A DNA stretch of 64,000 bases, from positions 1 to 64,000 of the forward strand of contig DAITVZ010000004.1 in NCBI GenBank assembly GCA_036841525.1, given 5' to 3'. A program made the position numbers and the translations under genes. The notes under the pieces are model-generated. The model was not told the origin of the DNA, did no database searches, and saw nothing but the letters and a program-made list of their open reading frames with translations. Positions within the stretch are counted from its first letter, which is position 1; the number at the start of each line of letters is the position of its first letter. This document shows positions 34,047-43,408 of the stretch, one piece after another. Source of the DNA: JAAYEA01 sp012689325 (GTDB lineage: Bacteria; Chloroflexota; Anaerolineae; JAAYEA01).

Positions 34047-35483
34047 TCAGCCCAGCTTGGCCCTCAGCAGCTCGCTGACCACCTGCGGGTTGGCCTTGCC
34101 GCGGCTGGCGCGCATCACCTGGCCCGTCAAAAAGCCCACCGCGGCCTTTTTCCCCTCGCGATAGTCCTGCACCGCCTTGGGGTTGGCGGCGATGGCCTCC
34201 TCCACGATCCGCTCCAGCTCGCTCGAATCCGAGATTTGCGCCAGGCCCCGGGCCTCGACGATGGCCGCGGCGGGGCGGCCGGTGGCGAACATCTCTTCCA
34301 ACACCTGCTTGCCCGCGGCGGCATTGATCGCGCCCCGATTCACCAGGCCCACCAGCGCCGCCAGCTCGCCCGGCGCGACCTGGATCGTCGCGATATCCTG
34401 GCCGCTCTCCTTGAGCAAGCGGAACAGCTCGCCCATGATCCAGTTGCTGATGGAGCGGGCGTCGGCTCCCGCCGCCTGGCCGGCGCTCAGCGCCGCGTCC
34501 ACATACTCGGCGACCTCGCGCTCCTCGGTGAGCACCTGGGCGTCGTAGGGGCGCAAGCCCGCGGCGATCAGCCGTTCCTGCCGGGCGTCGGGCAGCTCGG
34601 GGAGCCGGGCGCGCAATTCGTCCACCCAGGCGCGGCGGGCGCGCACCACGGGAAGGTCCGGCTCGGGAAAGTAGCGATAGTCGTTGGCCTCTTCCTTGCT
34701 CCGCTGCACGACGGTGCGCCCGGCGTTCTCGTCCCAGCCCATGGTGACCTGTTCCACCTGGCCGCCTGCATCCAGGATGGCCGCCTGGCGCTTGATCTCA
34801 TAGTCGATGGACTGGCGCACCGAGCGAAAGCTATTGAGGTTCTTGACCTCCACCTTGGTGCCAAAGGCCGCGCTGCCCGCCGGCCGCAGCGAGATATTGA
34901 CCTCGCAGCGCATGGCGCCTTCCTCCATGTTGCCCGAGGCGATGCCCAGGTAGCGCAGGATGGCGCGCAGCTTGGTCAAGTAAGCCCAGGCCTCCGCGCC
35001 AGAGCGGATGTCCGGCTCGGTGACCACCTCCATGAGGGGCATGCCGGAGCGGTTATAGTCCACTAGGCTATAGGCGCCCATGTGCGTGGACTTGCCCGTG
35101 TCCTCTTCCAGGTGGGCGCGGCGGATGCGAATGCGCTTGGCCGTGCCATCCTCCAATCGTATCTCGATCCAGCCGTCCCGCGAGAGGGGCATGTCGTATT
35201 GGGAGATCTGATAGCCCTTGACCAGGTCGGGGTAGGGATAGTTCTTGCGGTCGAACTTGGCCTCCTCGGGGATTGCGCAGTTCAGGGCCAGGCCCGCCAT
35301 GAGCACATACTCGATGGCGACACGGTTCATCACCGGCAGCGCGCCGGGCAGCCCCAGGCACACCGGGCAGACGTGGGTATTGGGCGGCGCGGCGGCATAG
35401 TTGGCATCGCACCCGCAAAACATCTTGGATGCGGTCTTGAGCTGCGCGTGCACTTCCATCCCGATGATCGCTTCATAGTCCAT
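34047..35483 (-). CDS. gatB: Aspartyl/glutamyl-tRNA(Asn/Gln) amidotransferase subunit B
   Basis: The kinase/tRNA-binding subunit of GatCAB, which converts Asp-tRNA(Asn) or Glu-tRNA(Gln) to the amide forms. It has 478 residues. The signature YEAIIGMEVHAQLKTASKMF and the zinc Cys set (CGCDA, HVCPVCLGLPG) are present. The catalytic motif region NRSGMPLMEVVTEPD follows, and a C-terminal YqeY-like tail domain starts near residue 330. ATG 35483 has AAGGAGG 8 bases upstream. A TATAAT-like -10 (minus strand, 35514-35509) precedes it, but no good -35 is seen. gatA and gatC are not in the window. Confidence 0.95.
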   Translation of the reverse strand: MDYEAIIGMEVHAQLKTASKMFCGCDANYAAAPPNTHVCPVCLGLPGALPVMNRVAIEYVLMAGLALNCAIPEEAKFDRKNYPYPDLVKGYQISQYDMPLSRDGWIEIRLEDGTAKRIRIRRAHLEEDTGKSTHMGAYSLVDYNRSGMPLMEVVTEPDIRSGAEAWAYLTKLRAILRYLGIASGNMEEGAMRCEVNISLRPAGSAAFGTKVEVKNLNSFRSVRQSIDYEIKRQAAILDAGGQVEQVTMGWDENAGRTVVQRSKEEANDYRYFPEPDLPVVRARRAWVDELRARLPELPDARQERLIAAGLRPYDAQVLTEEREVAEYVDAALSAGQAAGADARSISNWIMGELFRLLKESGQDIATIQVAPGELAALVGLVNRGAINAAAGKQVLEEMFATGRPAAAIVEARGLAQISDSSELERIVEEAIAANPKAVQDYREGKKAAVGFLTGQVMRASRGKANPQVVSELLRAKLG

Positions 35484-35548
35484 ATGGCCGGCCTCCTTGT
35501 GGGAGCCTATTATACCCCAAAAAGAGCAGGAGGCCATCTGTGCGTCGG

Positions 35549-35577
35549 TTGCGCGCGGCCGAGTCTGGGCCTATAAT
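35549..35577 (+). promoter_or_regulatory. Promoter for the GH3 gene
   Basis: TTGCGC (35549-35554) and TATAAT (35572-35577) are separated by 17 bases. Confidence 0.6.
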
Positions 35578-35615
35578 GCCCCCATAGCAGTCCGAAACGC
35601 CACAAGGAGGGGTGC

Positions 35616-38201
35616 ATGAGCGCCAAAGCCGCCTATCTGGATACCTCGCTGCCCGTCGAGCTGCGGGCCAAAGACCTGGTCTCGCGGATGACCCTGGAGG
35701 AAAAGGTCTCGCAGATGGTGCACGACGCTCCGCCGGTGGAGCGCCTGGGCATCCCGGCGTATGACTGGTGGAACGAGTGTCTGCACGGCGTGGGCCGGGC
35801 GGGCATCGCCACGGTCTTTCCGCAGGCTATCGGCCTCGCCGCCACCTGGAACGCCGATCTGATGCATCGCGTGGCCACGGTGATCTCGGACGAGGCGCGG
35901 GCCAAGCATCACCGCGCCCTGCGCGAAGGGCAGAGCAACTGGTACACCGGGCTCACCTTCTGGAGCCCGAACATCAATATCTTTCGCGACCCCCGCTGGG
36001 GGCGCGGGCAGGAAACCTATGGCGAGGACCCCTACCTCACCGCGCGGCTGGGCGTGGCCTTTGTGAAGGGCTTGCAGGGCGACGACCCTCGTTACCTCAA
36101 GCTGGTGGCCACCGCCAAGCACTATGCCGTGCATAGCGGCCCCGAGGCCGACCGCCACCATTTCGACGCCCGGGCCAGCGCCCGCGACCTGCGCGAGACC
36201 TACCTGCCCGCCTTTGAGGCCACGGTGCGCGAGGCCAAGGTCCACTCGGTGATGGGCGCCTATAACCGCACCAACGGCGAGGCCTGCTGCGCCAGCAAGA
36301 CCTTGTTGCAGGACATCCTGCGGGACGAGTGGGGCTTTGACGGGTACGTGGTCTCGGACTGCGCGGCCATCCACGATATCTGGGCCAACCACAAACTGGT
36401 GGCGACGCCGGAAGAGGCTTCCGCGCTGGCGGTCAAGAACGGTTGCGAGCTGAACTGCGGCGAGACCTACCCGGCGTTGGTGGAGGCGGTCCGCCAGGGG
36501 CAGATCGACGAGGCGACCATCGACCTGGCCCTCGTCCGGCTCTTCACGGCGCGCTTCAAGCTGGGCATGTTCGACCCGCCCGAGATGGTGCCCTTTGCCC
36601 AGATCCCTTACGAGGTGAACGCCTGCCCGGCGCATCGCGCGGTCTCGTTGCAGGCCGCCCGCGAGTCCGTCGTTCTGCTGAAGAACGAGGGCGGCTTCCT
36701 GCCGCTGCGCAAAGACCTGGGCGCCATCGCCGTCATCGGCCCCAACGTCGACGACCTGATGACCCTGCTGGGCAACTATAACGGCACGCCCACCGCGGCC
36801 GTCACCGTCCTGGAGGGCATCCGCCGCAAGGTGTCGCCGCAGACCAAGGTCTATGCGGCCAGGGGCTGCCCCATCGCCGAGGGCGTGCCGCCGCTGGTCC
36901 CCATCCCCGCCGCTTGCCTGCGCCCCTCGCTCGCCGATGCGGAGCAAACGGGGCTGGCCGCCGCCTATTACGCCCAGGCCAAATTCGCCGGCGAGCCGGT
37001 CCGCGCGCAGGTGGACCCGCAGATCAGCTTTTTCTGGAAGGGCGTTTCGCCGCTCAGCGGCCGCGTGGGCGACCCCTTCTCGGTGCGCTGGGAGGGCTAC
37101 CTGGTCCCGCCGGTCAGCGGCACCTACAAGCTGGGGCTCAATGGCTTTAACGACTGCCGGGTAGAGCTGGATGGGGAGGTGGTCCTGCAATATCGCCTGG
37201 TGCATCACGCGGTGCTGCGCACCAAGGACGTGGCGCTGGAGGCCGGCCGGCTGTACCCCCTCCGCGTCGAGCTATCCAGCTATGGCGCCGACCCGCAGAT
37301 GCAACTGCTGTGGGCGGTCCCCGGCGTGGATTACCTGACGCCGGCGCTGGAGGCCGCTCGCCAGGCCGACGTGGTGGTCATGGCTTTGGGCCTCTCGCCC
37401 AACCTGGAAGGGGAGGAGATGCCCGTGCATGTGGAGGGCTTTAGCGGCGGCGACCGCACCGACATCAAGCTGCCGCGCTCGCAGCAAGAGCTGCTGGAAA
37501 AGGTCCACGCCCTGGGCAAGCCGCTGGTGGTGGTGCTGCTCAACGGCAGCGCCCTGGCGGTGAACTGGGCCAACGAGCACGCCGCCGCCATCGTGGAGGC
37601 CTGGTATCCGGGCGAGGAGGGCGGCGCCGCCGTCGCCGATGTCCTCTTTGGCGACTATAACCCTGGCGGGCGGCTCCCCGTGACCTTTTACCGCTCGGTG
37701 GACCAGTTGCCGCCCTTTGCGGATTACGACATGGAGGGCAAGACCTACCGCTACTTCCGTGGCGAGGCGCTCTATCCCTTCGGTTTTGGCCTTTCCTATA
37801 CCAAGTTCCAATACAGCGACCTCCAGCTCGAGTCCGGGGTCGTGGCGGGCCAGCCGGCCCGGGTGAGCGTGACGGTCCAGAACGTCGGCCCGGTGGCCGG
37901 CGATGAGGTGGTGCAGCTCTACGTGCGCGACGTGGCCGCCTCCGTCCCTGTGCCCATCCGCCACCTGGAAGGCTTCCAGCGCGTCTCCCTGGCCCCTGGC
38001 GCGAGCCAGCAGGTTAGCTTTGCGCTGCGGCCTCGGCAGATGTCCATCGTGGACGAGGCGGGCCGCCGGGTGGTGGAGCCCGGCGCGTTCGAGATCGCCG
38101 TGGGCGGCATCCTGCCCGAGTACGCCAAGCTGGCCCAAGGCACGACCGGCGTCTTGACGGCGCGCCTCGAGGTCAGCGGCGAGGCATCCGTCGTCGAGTA
38201 G
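35616..38201 (+). CDS. GH3 family beta-glucosidase/xylosidase with inserted PA14 domain
   Basis: Retaining glycosidase of 861 residues without signal peptide. The GH3 N-domain has LTFWSPNINIFRDPRWGRG and VATAKHYAVHSGPE; the nucleophile Asp is in YVVSDCAAIHD (about residue 248). The C-domain starts with VVLLKNEGGFLPL. A PA14-like insertion (about 445-585, FSVRWEGYLVPPVSGTYKL) interrupts the C-domain, as in several bacterial GH3 beta-glucosidases, and a fibronectin-III-like domain closes the protein (about 745-850). It probably degrades imported beta-linked oligosaccharides in the cytoplasm. ATG 35616 has AAGGAGGGG upstream. Confidence 0.93.
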   Translation: MSAKAAYLDTSLPVELRAKDLVSRMTLEEKVSQMVHDAPPVERLGIPAYDWWNECLHGVGRAGIATVFPQAIGLAATWNADLMHRVATVISDEARAKHHRALREGQSNWYTGLTFWSPNINIFRDPRWGRGQETYGEDPYLTARLGVAFVKGLQGDDPRYLKLVATAKHYAVHSGPEADRHHFDARASARDLRETYLPAFEATVREAKVHSVMGAYNRTNGEACCASKTLLQDILRDEWGFDGYVVSDCAAIHDIWANHKLVATPEEASALAVKNGCELNCGETYPALVEAVRQGQIDEATIDLALVRLFTARFKLGMFDPPEMVPFAQIPYEVNACPAHRAVSLQAARESVVLLKNEGGFLPLRKDLGAIAVIGPNVDDLMTLLGNYNGTPTAAVTVLEGIRRKVSPQTKVYAARGCPIAEGVPPLVPIPAACLRPSLADAEQTGLAAAYYAQAKFAGEPVRAQVDPQISFFWKGVSPLSGRVGDPFSVRWEGYLVPPVSGTYKLGLNGFNDCRVELDGEVVLQYRLVHHAVLRTKDVALEAGRLYPLRVELSSYGADPQMQLLWAVPGVDYLTPALEAARQADVVVMALGLSPNLEGEEMPVHVEGFSGGDRTDIKLPRSQQELLEKVHALGKPLVVVLLNGSALAVNWANEHAAAIVEAWYPGEEGGAAVADVLFGDYNPGGRLPVTFYRSVDQLPPFADYDMEGKTYRYFRGEALYPFGFGLSYTKFQYSDLQLESGVVAGQPARVSVTVQNVGPVAGDEVVQLYVRDVAASVPVPIRHLEGFQRVSLAPGASQQVSFALRPRQMSIVDEAGRRVVEPGAFEIAVGGILPEYAKLAQGTTGVLTARLEVSGEASVVE

Positions 38202-38224
38202 CCACCCCACGCACCAGACAGTCA

Positions 38225-38262
38225 GACATCCAGGCCGTGCGTCCGGCCTGGATGTCCCTTTG
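38225..38262 (+). terminator. Intrinsic terminator after the GH3 gene
   Basis: A perfect 13-base stem (38225-38237 with 38244-38256) with a 6-base loop, followed by CCTTTG. Confidence 0.75.
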
Positions 38263-38360
38263 TCCCGGCGCGGCGCCCGCCTGGCCCGTGTAACGCTGGG
38301 CGCCGTCGCCGCGTATAGTAGATGAGGCGGGCGTGCGGATCCCTCAACCGGTGCGGGTCG

Positions 38361-38389
38361 TTGGTGCCTCCCCAGTTTGATGCTATAAT
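38361..38389 (+). promoter_or_regulatory. Promoter for the histidine kinase / response regulator pair
   Basis: TTGGTG (38361-38366) and TATAAT (38384-38389) are separated by 17 bases, 32 bases before the TTG start. Confidence 0.65.
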
Positions 38390-38420
38390 CCATAGGCAGC
38401 GGACCAGTGGAGGGCGGCCC

Positions 38421-41400
38421 TTGGGCACGAGTTTGCGAACCAAGATCATGCGCTTGGCGCTGATACCTACCGTGATCATGCTGGTAGCCGTCAGCGGCGT
38501 CACCTATATCGCCTATCAACGCACCTCGCAGCAGATCATGCGCGAGCAATACGGCCTGCTGGCTGCCGAGGCAGCAGCGCGCCTGAGCGAGAGCCTGGCC
38601 TTTTACGGCGAGACGCTCCAGCAACTGGCGCAGGAGGAAGACCTGCGCTCTGCCACCAATATTGCCCAGTATCGCCAAGTCCTGGAACGGTGGGGCGGTC
38701 GCCTCTACCCCTTCGACGCTGGCGTGGCCGTGGTCAACGCCCGCGGCGTCATCGCCTGGTCGCAGCCCCTGCGCTTTGACTGGATCGGGCACGATCTCTC
38801 CCAGACAGAGTGCTTTCGGGCTACCCGGGATGGGGAGCCGACGGTCTTTGCCGATACGCTCAACGTCGCGGCCATCCTGGGCGACGACGTGACCATGGTG
38901 GGCGTGCCTTTCCTCAACGAGGATGGCCTGTTCGGGGGCATGCTGGCGGGAGTCTTTCACATCAGCTATTCGCAGCTCAGCCCGATGTATGCCGAGGTGC
39001 TCAAGATCGGTATCTCGCACCGGAGCTATGTCTACATCGTGGATCGCACTGGACGGGTGATCTACCATCCAGACACCGCCAAGATCGGTGAGGATTGGTC
39101 GGCTTTGCCCGCTGTGCAGCGGGCCCTGCGCGGCGAATCCGGCGCCATGCGCCAGGTCCGCGGGGCCGATGACGACCTGGTGCTGGGTTACGCGCCCGTC
39201 GCCGGCGCGCAATGGGGGTTGGTGGTGCAGGAGGACTGGGCGCGCTCCATGGCCCCCATGCGCAGCTTTATCGGCTTTTTGCTGGCGGCCTTGCTGATCG
39301 GCTTGCTGGTGCCGCTGGCGCTGGTCTATGTGGGCGTGGACCGCCTGACCCGCCCCCTGGCCGCGCTGGCCCTGGGCGCGGAGCGGATCGCCCGGGGTGA
39401 GTTCAGCCACACCGTCACGGTCCATTCGGGGGACGAGCTGCAAAGGCTTTCCCACCAGTTCAACGTCATGGCGCGGCGGCTGAGCGCCTCGTATGCCAAC
39501 CTGGAGACCAAAGTCGCCGAGCGCACCCGCGAGTTGGCAACGCTCAACGCCGTGGCCGCCACGATCAGCGAGTCGTTGGAGCTGGAGGCCATCCTCAACG
39601 GCGTGCTCGATCAGGTGATCCAAGCGGTGGGCGTGCGCGCGGGCGGCATTTACCTGCAGGACCCCGCGCGGCGGGCGCTCAAGCTGGCCGCCCAGCACGG
39701 AATCGACCCGGCCGTGGTCCAGCGCATCGCCAGCCTGCCGGCCAACGAGGGGCTTTTGGGGCGCGTGGTGCAGAGCGGCGAGCCGCTCGCCCTCACCGAT
39801 ATCTCGGCCGATCCGCGGCTCACCCGGGAGGTCATCGACGAGACGGGGATGGGAGCGGTGGCCATCGTGCCGGTGCAATCCAAAGGGGCCACCTTGGGCG
39901 CGCTGTTCGTCTCCGCCTATACCTTCCGCGAGTTCACGCCGGACGAGCTAAAGCTGCTCACCGCCATCGGCCAGCAAGTGGGGATCGGCGCCGAGAACGC
40001 CAGGCTCTTTGCGGAGGAGCAGCGGCAGCGCGAGGAGGCGATGGCCCTGGCCGAGGTGGCCGACATGGTCAGCGGCAACCTCGATATCGACGAGATGCTC
40101 CAGCAGGCCGCCGAGCGGGTGGCGCGGATTCTCAAGGCGGACCGCTGCGCCATCCTGATGCGCCAGAACGGCACGGGCCTGGTCCCCAGGGCCTGCTGCC
40201 GGGCCAACCAGCAAACGAGCGACAACCTCGTGGCGCAATTCGAAAAGCATCCGCTGCACCTGGAGAGTCACTATCCCTTCTCCCAGGCCCTCTCGTCCCT
40301 GGCGCCCATCCTCATTGCCGATTTGCCGAGCGATCCGGGCGTCGACCCCGCGTTGCGGCAGGCCCTGGGCCCCGTCTCGGCGATGTTGCTCACGCCCATT
40401 TATACGGGGAACCGGGCGCTTGGCCTGCTCTACCTGGACATCCAGCAACCCAATGCTCGCAGCTTTTCCGAGCGCGACCGCGATCTCGCCATGGCGCTCT
40501 GCAACGAGATCGCCGTGGCCCTGGATAATGCCCGTCTCTTTGCGGATTTGGAGCGGCGCAACGCCGAACTCTCCGCGCTCAACGCCATCGGAACCATCGT
40601 CAACGAGTCTTTGGTGCTCGATCAGATCCTTTCCGACACGCTATCCAAGACCCTCGAGCTGTTGGGCGGCGATATGGGCGAAGTGCTTTTGCTGGAGCCG
40701 CGCTCCAGCAGCCTGGTCCGCCGGGCGCAACAGGGCTTCCAGCCAGCCGGGTCGGCCGATGAGAGCCTGCCGCTGAAGGACTCGCTCGCCCGGGCGATTC
40801 ACCAAGGCGCCGTGGTGATCTTGGAGCACGAGGACCCCGAATTGGCCCAATACTGGGCCGCGAGCCAGGACGTGCGGTCCCTGGCCATCTTGCCCCTCCG
40901 CGCTCAGGAGCGCGCCATGGGCGTCATGGTCATCGCCAGCCGCCAGGAGCGCCGGTTCACTCGGACGGATATCACGCTGCTGCATTCCGTCGGCAACCAA
41001 TTGGGCATCGCCACCGAGAACGCGCGGCTCTTTGAGCGCGAGCGGATGCGCGGCAACCAGTTGCGCATCATCAACCAGATCGGCCAGCGCGTCGCCGCCA
41101 TCTTGAGCCTGAACGAGCTCTTGCCTTTCGTGGCCAGGACCCTGCAAGAGGCTTTTGGCTACTATAACGTCAACATCTTTATGCTGGATCCCGAGGCCCG
41201 CGAGCTGGTTTTGCGCGCGTGCGCGGGTGCCTATGCCGCTTGCCTGCCCATCGGCCACCGGCTCAAGCTCGATAGCGGGGTCGTTGGTAGGGTGGCGCAG
41301 ACCGCCCGGCCCACCCTGGTGCGTGACTTTAGCCAGGAGCCGCACTATTGCTCCCTGGGCGTTGCCGCGACCTCGCGCCCAGGGGTGGTCCTGCCGATCA

Positions 41401-42182
41401 AGCTGGGCGGGCAATTGCGCCAGGCCATGCCCATGGGCGCGCTGGAGGTCCAGAGCGCTGGTCAATTGCCTCTGGGCGACCTGGAGCTGGGCCATTTGCA
41501 GACGCTGGCCGACCAAATCGCCATCGCCATCGAGAACGCCCGGCTATATGAGCAGAGCCGCGACCTGGCCATCGTGGAGGAGCGCACCCGGCTGGCCCGC
41601 GAGCTGCACGACTCGGTGACCCAGTCGCTGTTCAGTATCGTGCTCAACGCCGAGACGGCCGGCGCCCTGGTCAACGCGGACCCGGACCGCTCGCTCAAGC
41701 AGATCCAGCGCCTGCAAGAGGTCGCCCAGGACGCGCTGGCCGAGATGCGCTCGCTCATCTATGAGCTGCGCCCGCCCTCGCTGGGGCAGGAGGATTTGGA
41801 ATCGGCCCTGCGGCGGTATGTGGATGTGGTGCAAAAACGCTACCACTTGACCGTGGATCTGCGCGTCAGCGGCGAGCGCCCCCTGACTCGTGAGGTGGAG
41901 CAAGCGCTCTATCGCATCGCCCAGGAAGCAGTCAACAATGTGATCAAACACGCGCAAGCCAAGCACGTCAGCCTCGAGCTGGCGCTGGAGCCGCACGGCG
42001 TCGCCCTGGTGATCGAGGATGATGGGGTGGGGTTCGACCTGGATTCCGTCTCGACCAACGAGAAGCATTTCGGGCTGGGCAGCATGAGGGATCGCACCGA
42101 GCTGCTGGGAGGCATCTTTGAGATCACCTCTGCGCCTGGCAGCGGCAGCCGCGTGCACGTGGATATCCCGCTAAGCAACTAG
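38421..42182 (+). CDS. NarL-type sensor histidine kinase with Cache sensor, HAMP and four GAF domains
   Basis: A membrane sensor kinase of 1253 residues. In order: a membrane helix (about 10-30), an extracytoplasmic Cache-like domain (about 40-275), a second helix (about 282-305) and HAMP (about 305-357). Four GAF domains follow (about 375-535, 540-700, 717-870, 882-1040), then HisKA_3 with the phospho-acceptor His in ARELHDSVTQSLFS (about residue 1063) and an HATPase domain with NVIKHAQA and EDDGVGFDL. TTG 38421 is chosen because GGAGGG lies 6 bases upstream and the membrane helix follows. Its partner is the LuxR-type regulator that starts 28 bases downstream. The four GAF domains suggest several small-molecule or redox inputs. 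Confidence 0.92.
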   Translation: MGTSLRTKIMRLALIPTVIMLVAVSGVTYIAYQRTSQQIMREQYGLLAAEAAARLSESLAFYGETLQQLAQEEDLRSATNIAQYRQVLERWGGRLYPFDAGVAVVNARGVIAWSQPLRFDWIGHDLSQTECFRATRDGEPTVFADTLNVAAILGDDVTMVGVPFLNEDGLFGGMLAGVFHISYSQLSPMYAEVLKIGISHRSYVYIVDRTGRVIYHPDTAKIGEDWSALPAVQRALRGESGAMRQVRGADDDLVLGYAPVAGAQWGLVVQEDWARSMAPMRSFIGFLLAALLIGLLVPLALVYVGVDRLTRPLAALALGAERIARGEFSHTVTVHSGDELQRLSHQFNVMARRLSASYANLETKVAERTRELATLNAVAATISESLELEAILNGVLDQVIQAVGVRAGGIYLQDPARRALKLAAQHGIDPAVVQRIASLPANEGLLGRVVQSGEPLALTDISADPRLTREVIDETGMGAVAIVPVQSKGATLGALFVSAYTFREFTPDELKLLTAIGQQVGIGAENARLFAEEQRQREEAMALAEVADMVSGNLDIDEMLQQAAERVARILKADRCAILMRQNGTGLVPRACCRANQQTSDNLVAQFEKHPLHLESHYPFSQALSSLAPILIADLPSDPGVDPALRQALGPVSAMLLTPIYTGNRALGLLYLDIQQPNARSFSERDRDLAMALCNEIAVALDNARLFADLERRNAELSALNAIGTIVNESLVLDQILSDTLSKTLELLGGDMGEVLLLEPRSSSLVRRAQQGFQPAGSADESLPLKDSLARAIHQGAVVILEHEDPELAQYWAASQDVRSLAILPLRAQERAMGVMVIASRQERRFTRTDITLLHSVGNQLGIATENARLFERERMRGNQLRIINQIGQRVAAILSLNELLPFVARTLQEAFGYYNVNIFMLDPEARELVLRACAGAYAACLPIGHRLKLDSGVVGRVAQTARPTLVRDFSQEPHYCSLGVAATSRPGVVLPIKLGGQLRQAMPMGALEVQSAGQLPLGDLELGHLQTLADQIAIAIENARLYEQSRDLAIVEERTRLARELHDSVTQSLFSIVLNAETAGALVNADPDRSLKQIQRLQEVAQDALAEMRSLIYELRPPSLGQEDLESALRRYVDVVQKRYHLTVDLRVSGERPLTREVEQALYRIAQEAVNNVIKHAQAKHVSLELALEPHGVALVIEDDGVGFDLDSVSTNEKHFGLGSMRDRTELLGGIFEITSAPGSGSRVHVDIPLSN

Positions 42183-42210
42183 CCATTTCGCCTCAAAGGA
42201 GGAGCACACC

Positions 42211-42876
42211 ATGCAACCAGAAGAAAAGCTCTCCGTCCTGCTGGCCGATGACCATGCCGTGGTGCGTCAGGGCTTGCGCGCCTTCCTGGAGCTGCAAGGG
42301 GACATCACGGTGGTGGGAGAGGCTGGGGATGGCCAAGAGGCCATCGAAATGGCCCAAGAGCTGCTGCCGGACGTGGTGCTGATGGACCTGGTGATGCCTC
42401 ATCTGGATGGGATCGAGGCCACGCGGCAGATCTGCCGGCTTAGCCCGGGCACGCGCGTGATGGTCCTCACCAGCTTTGCCGAAGATGACAAGCTCTTTCC
42501 CGCGATCAAGGCCGGCGCGATGGGGTACCTGATGAAGGATGTGTCGCCGGCCGAGCTGGCCGAGGCGGTGCGCGCGGTCCATCGCGGGGAGACCCCCCTG
42601 CATCCCGAGATCGCCAAAAAGCTCATGCGCGAGTTCGCCGATCCCGCGGTCGGCACGTTGCAGCGGGAAGACCTGACGGACCGCGAGATGGATGTGCTGG
42701 CGCTCATCGCGCAGGGCCTCAGCAACCGCGATATCGCTGTCCAACTGGTGCTCAGCCCCAAGACGGTCAAGACCCACGTCAGCAATATCCTCAGCAAGCT
42801 GCACCTGGCCGACCGCACGCAGGCGGCCATCTATGCCCTCAAACGAGGCATCCTGCCCTCCGATAGACCCAGGTAA
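42211..42876 (+). CDS. NarL/LuxR-family response regulator
   Basis: A DNA-binding response regulator of 221 residues. The receiver has the acidic pair in LLADDHAVVRQG, the phospho-acceptor in VVLMDLVMP (Asp59) and the conserved Lys in YLMKDVSP. The LuxR-type helix-turn-helix is LTDREMDVLALIAQGLSNRD plus SPKTVKTHVSNIL. AAAGGAGG lies upstream of the ATG. It is phosphorylated by the kinase encoded just before it; targets are unknown. Confidence 0.95.
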   Translation: MQPEEKLSVLLADDHAVVRQGLRAFLELQGDITVVGEAGDGQEAIEMAQELLPDVVLMDLVMPHLDGIEATRQICRLSPGTRVMVLTSFAEDDKLFPAIKAGAMGYLMKDVSPAELAEAVRAVHRGETPLHPEIAKKLMREFADPAVGTLQREDLTDREMDVLALIAQGLSNRDIAVQLVLSPKTVKTHVSNILSKLHLADRTQAAIYALKRGILPSDRPR

Positions 42877-42940
42877 GGGTCAAGGCGTACATCCTTTGAT
42901 GTAGGGCGCTACGCCTTTCGTGGTATCTCACTCCTCTCCA

Positions 42941-42966
42941 GGGCCGATCAAAAGATCGGCCCTTTT
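42941..42966 (+). terminator. Intrinsic terminator after the two-component pair
   Basis: GGGCCGATC, loop AAAA, GATCGGCCC, then TTTT. A second weaker stem (GGCGTA/TACGCC) lies 45 bases earlier. Confidence 0.88.
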
Positions 42967-43066
42967 GGCGTCCCAGAATGGTGCATTATCCCGATGCGCA
43001 AGCGCGGGTCAAGCGCTACAATAATAGAAGGATGACGAAAGGAAAGCACTGAAGGAGGTGAGCCTC

Positions 43067-43288
43067 ATGTTGAACAACCGGTATCTGTATCTGGAGAGCT
43101 GGACCGAGGGACGTCTGGCCGAGCTTCGCCGTGTTGCTGCCACGGAGGCTCAACTGCGCGCCCTGCGCCAGAGTCGCGGCGAGCTCACCTGGGTCAGAAG
43201 GATCATGGCCCAGCTTGGCCGGGCGCTGGTCTCTTGGGGGACGCAGCTTCAGGGCCACGGCAGGCTGCAGCCGCGCGCAGAGCACTAA
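43067..43288 (+). CDS. Small basic protein of unknown function upstream of an ECF sigma factor
   Basis: This frame encodes 73 residues, rich in Arg and Leu, with an amphipathic middle (LAELRRVAATEAQLRALRQS) and no recognisable domain. The reason to call it is a canonical AAGGAGG 8 bases before ATG 43067 and its position 120 bases before the sigma factor gene. A hairpin with a 9-base stem lies between them. It does not look like a typical anti-sigma factor: there is no membrane helix and no zinc-binding ZAS motif. It might be a small modulator or a non-functional frame. Confidence 0.5.
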   Translation: MLNNRYLYLESWTEGRLAELRRVAATEAQLRALRQSRGELTWVRRIMAQLGRALVSWGTQLQGHGRLQPRAEH

Positions 43289-43310
43289 CGATCGGATAGA
43301 CACACCAAGC

Positions 43311-43340
43311 CCCGCTGGCCGGGCCATTCCAGCCAGCGGG
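43311..43340 (+). promoter_or_regulatory. Intercistronic hairpin before the sigma factor gene
   Basis: A 9-base stem (CCCGCTGGC/GCCAGCGGG) without T-run between the small ORF and the sigma factor gene; possible processing or attenuation site. Confidence 0.45.
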
Positions 43341-43408
43341 ACCGCGCATCTCGCGAGAAGGCCAGCCATGGGCCGAACGGCGAATGGTCCGGTTAGGAGG
43401 ATTGGCAA

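Noticed and set aside
37272..39878. An 868-codon minus-strand open frame spanning the end of the GH3 gene and the start of the histidine kinase gene
   Set aside because: It crosses a terminator and a promoter of well-supported genes and has no domain; a GC-bias shadow.
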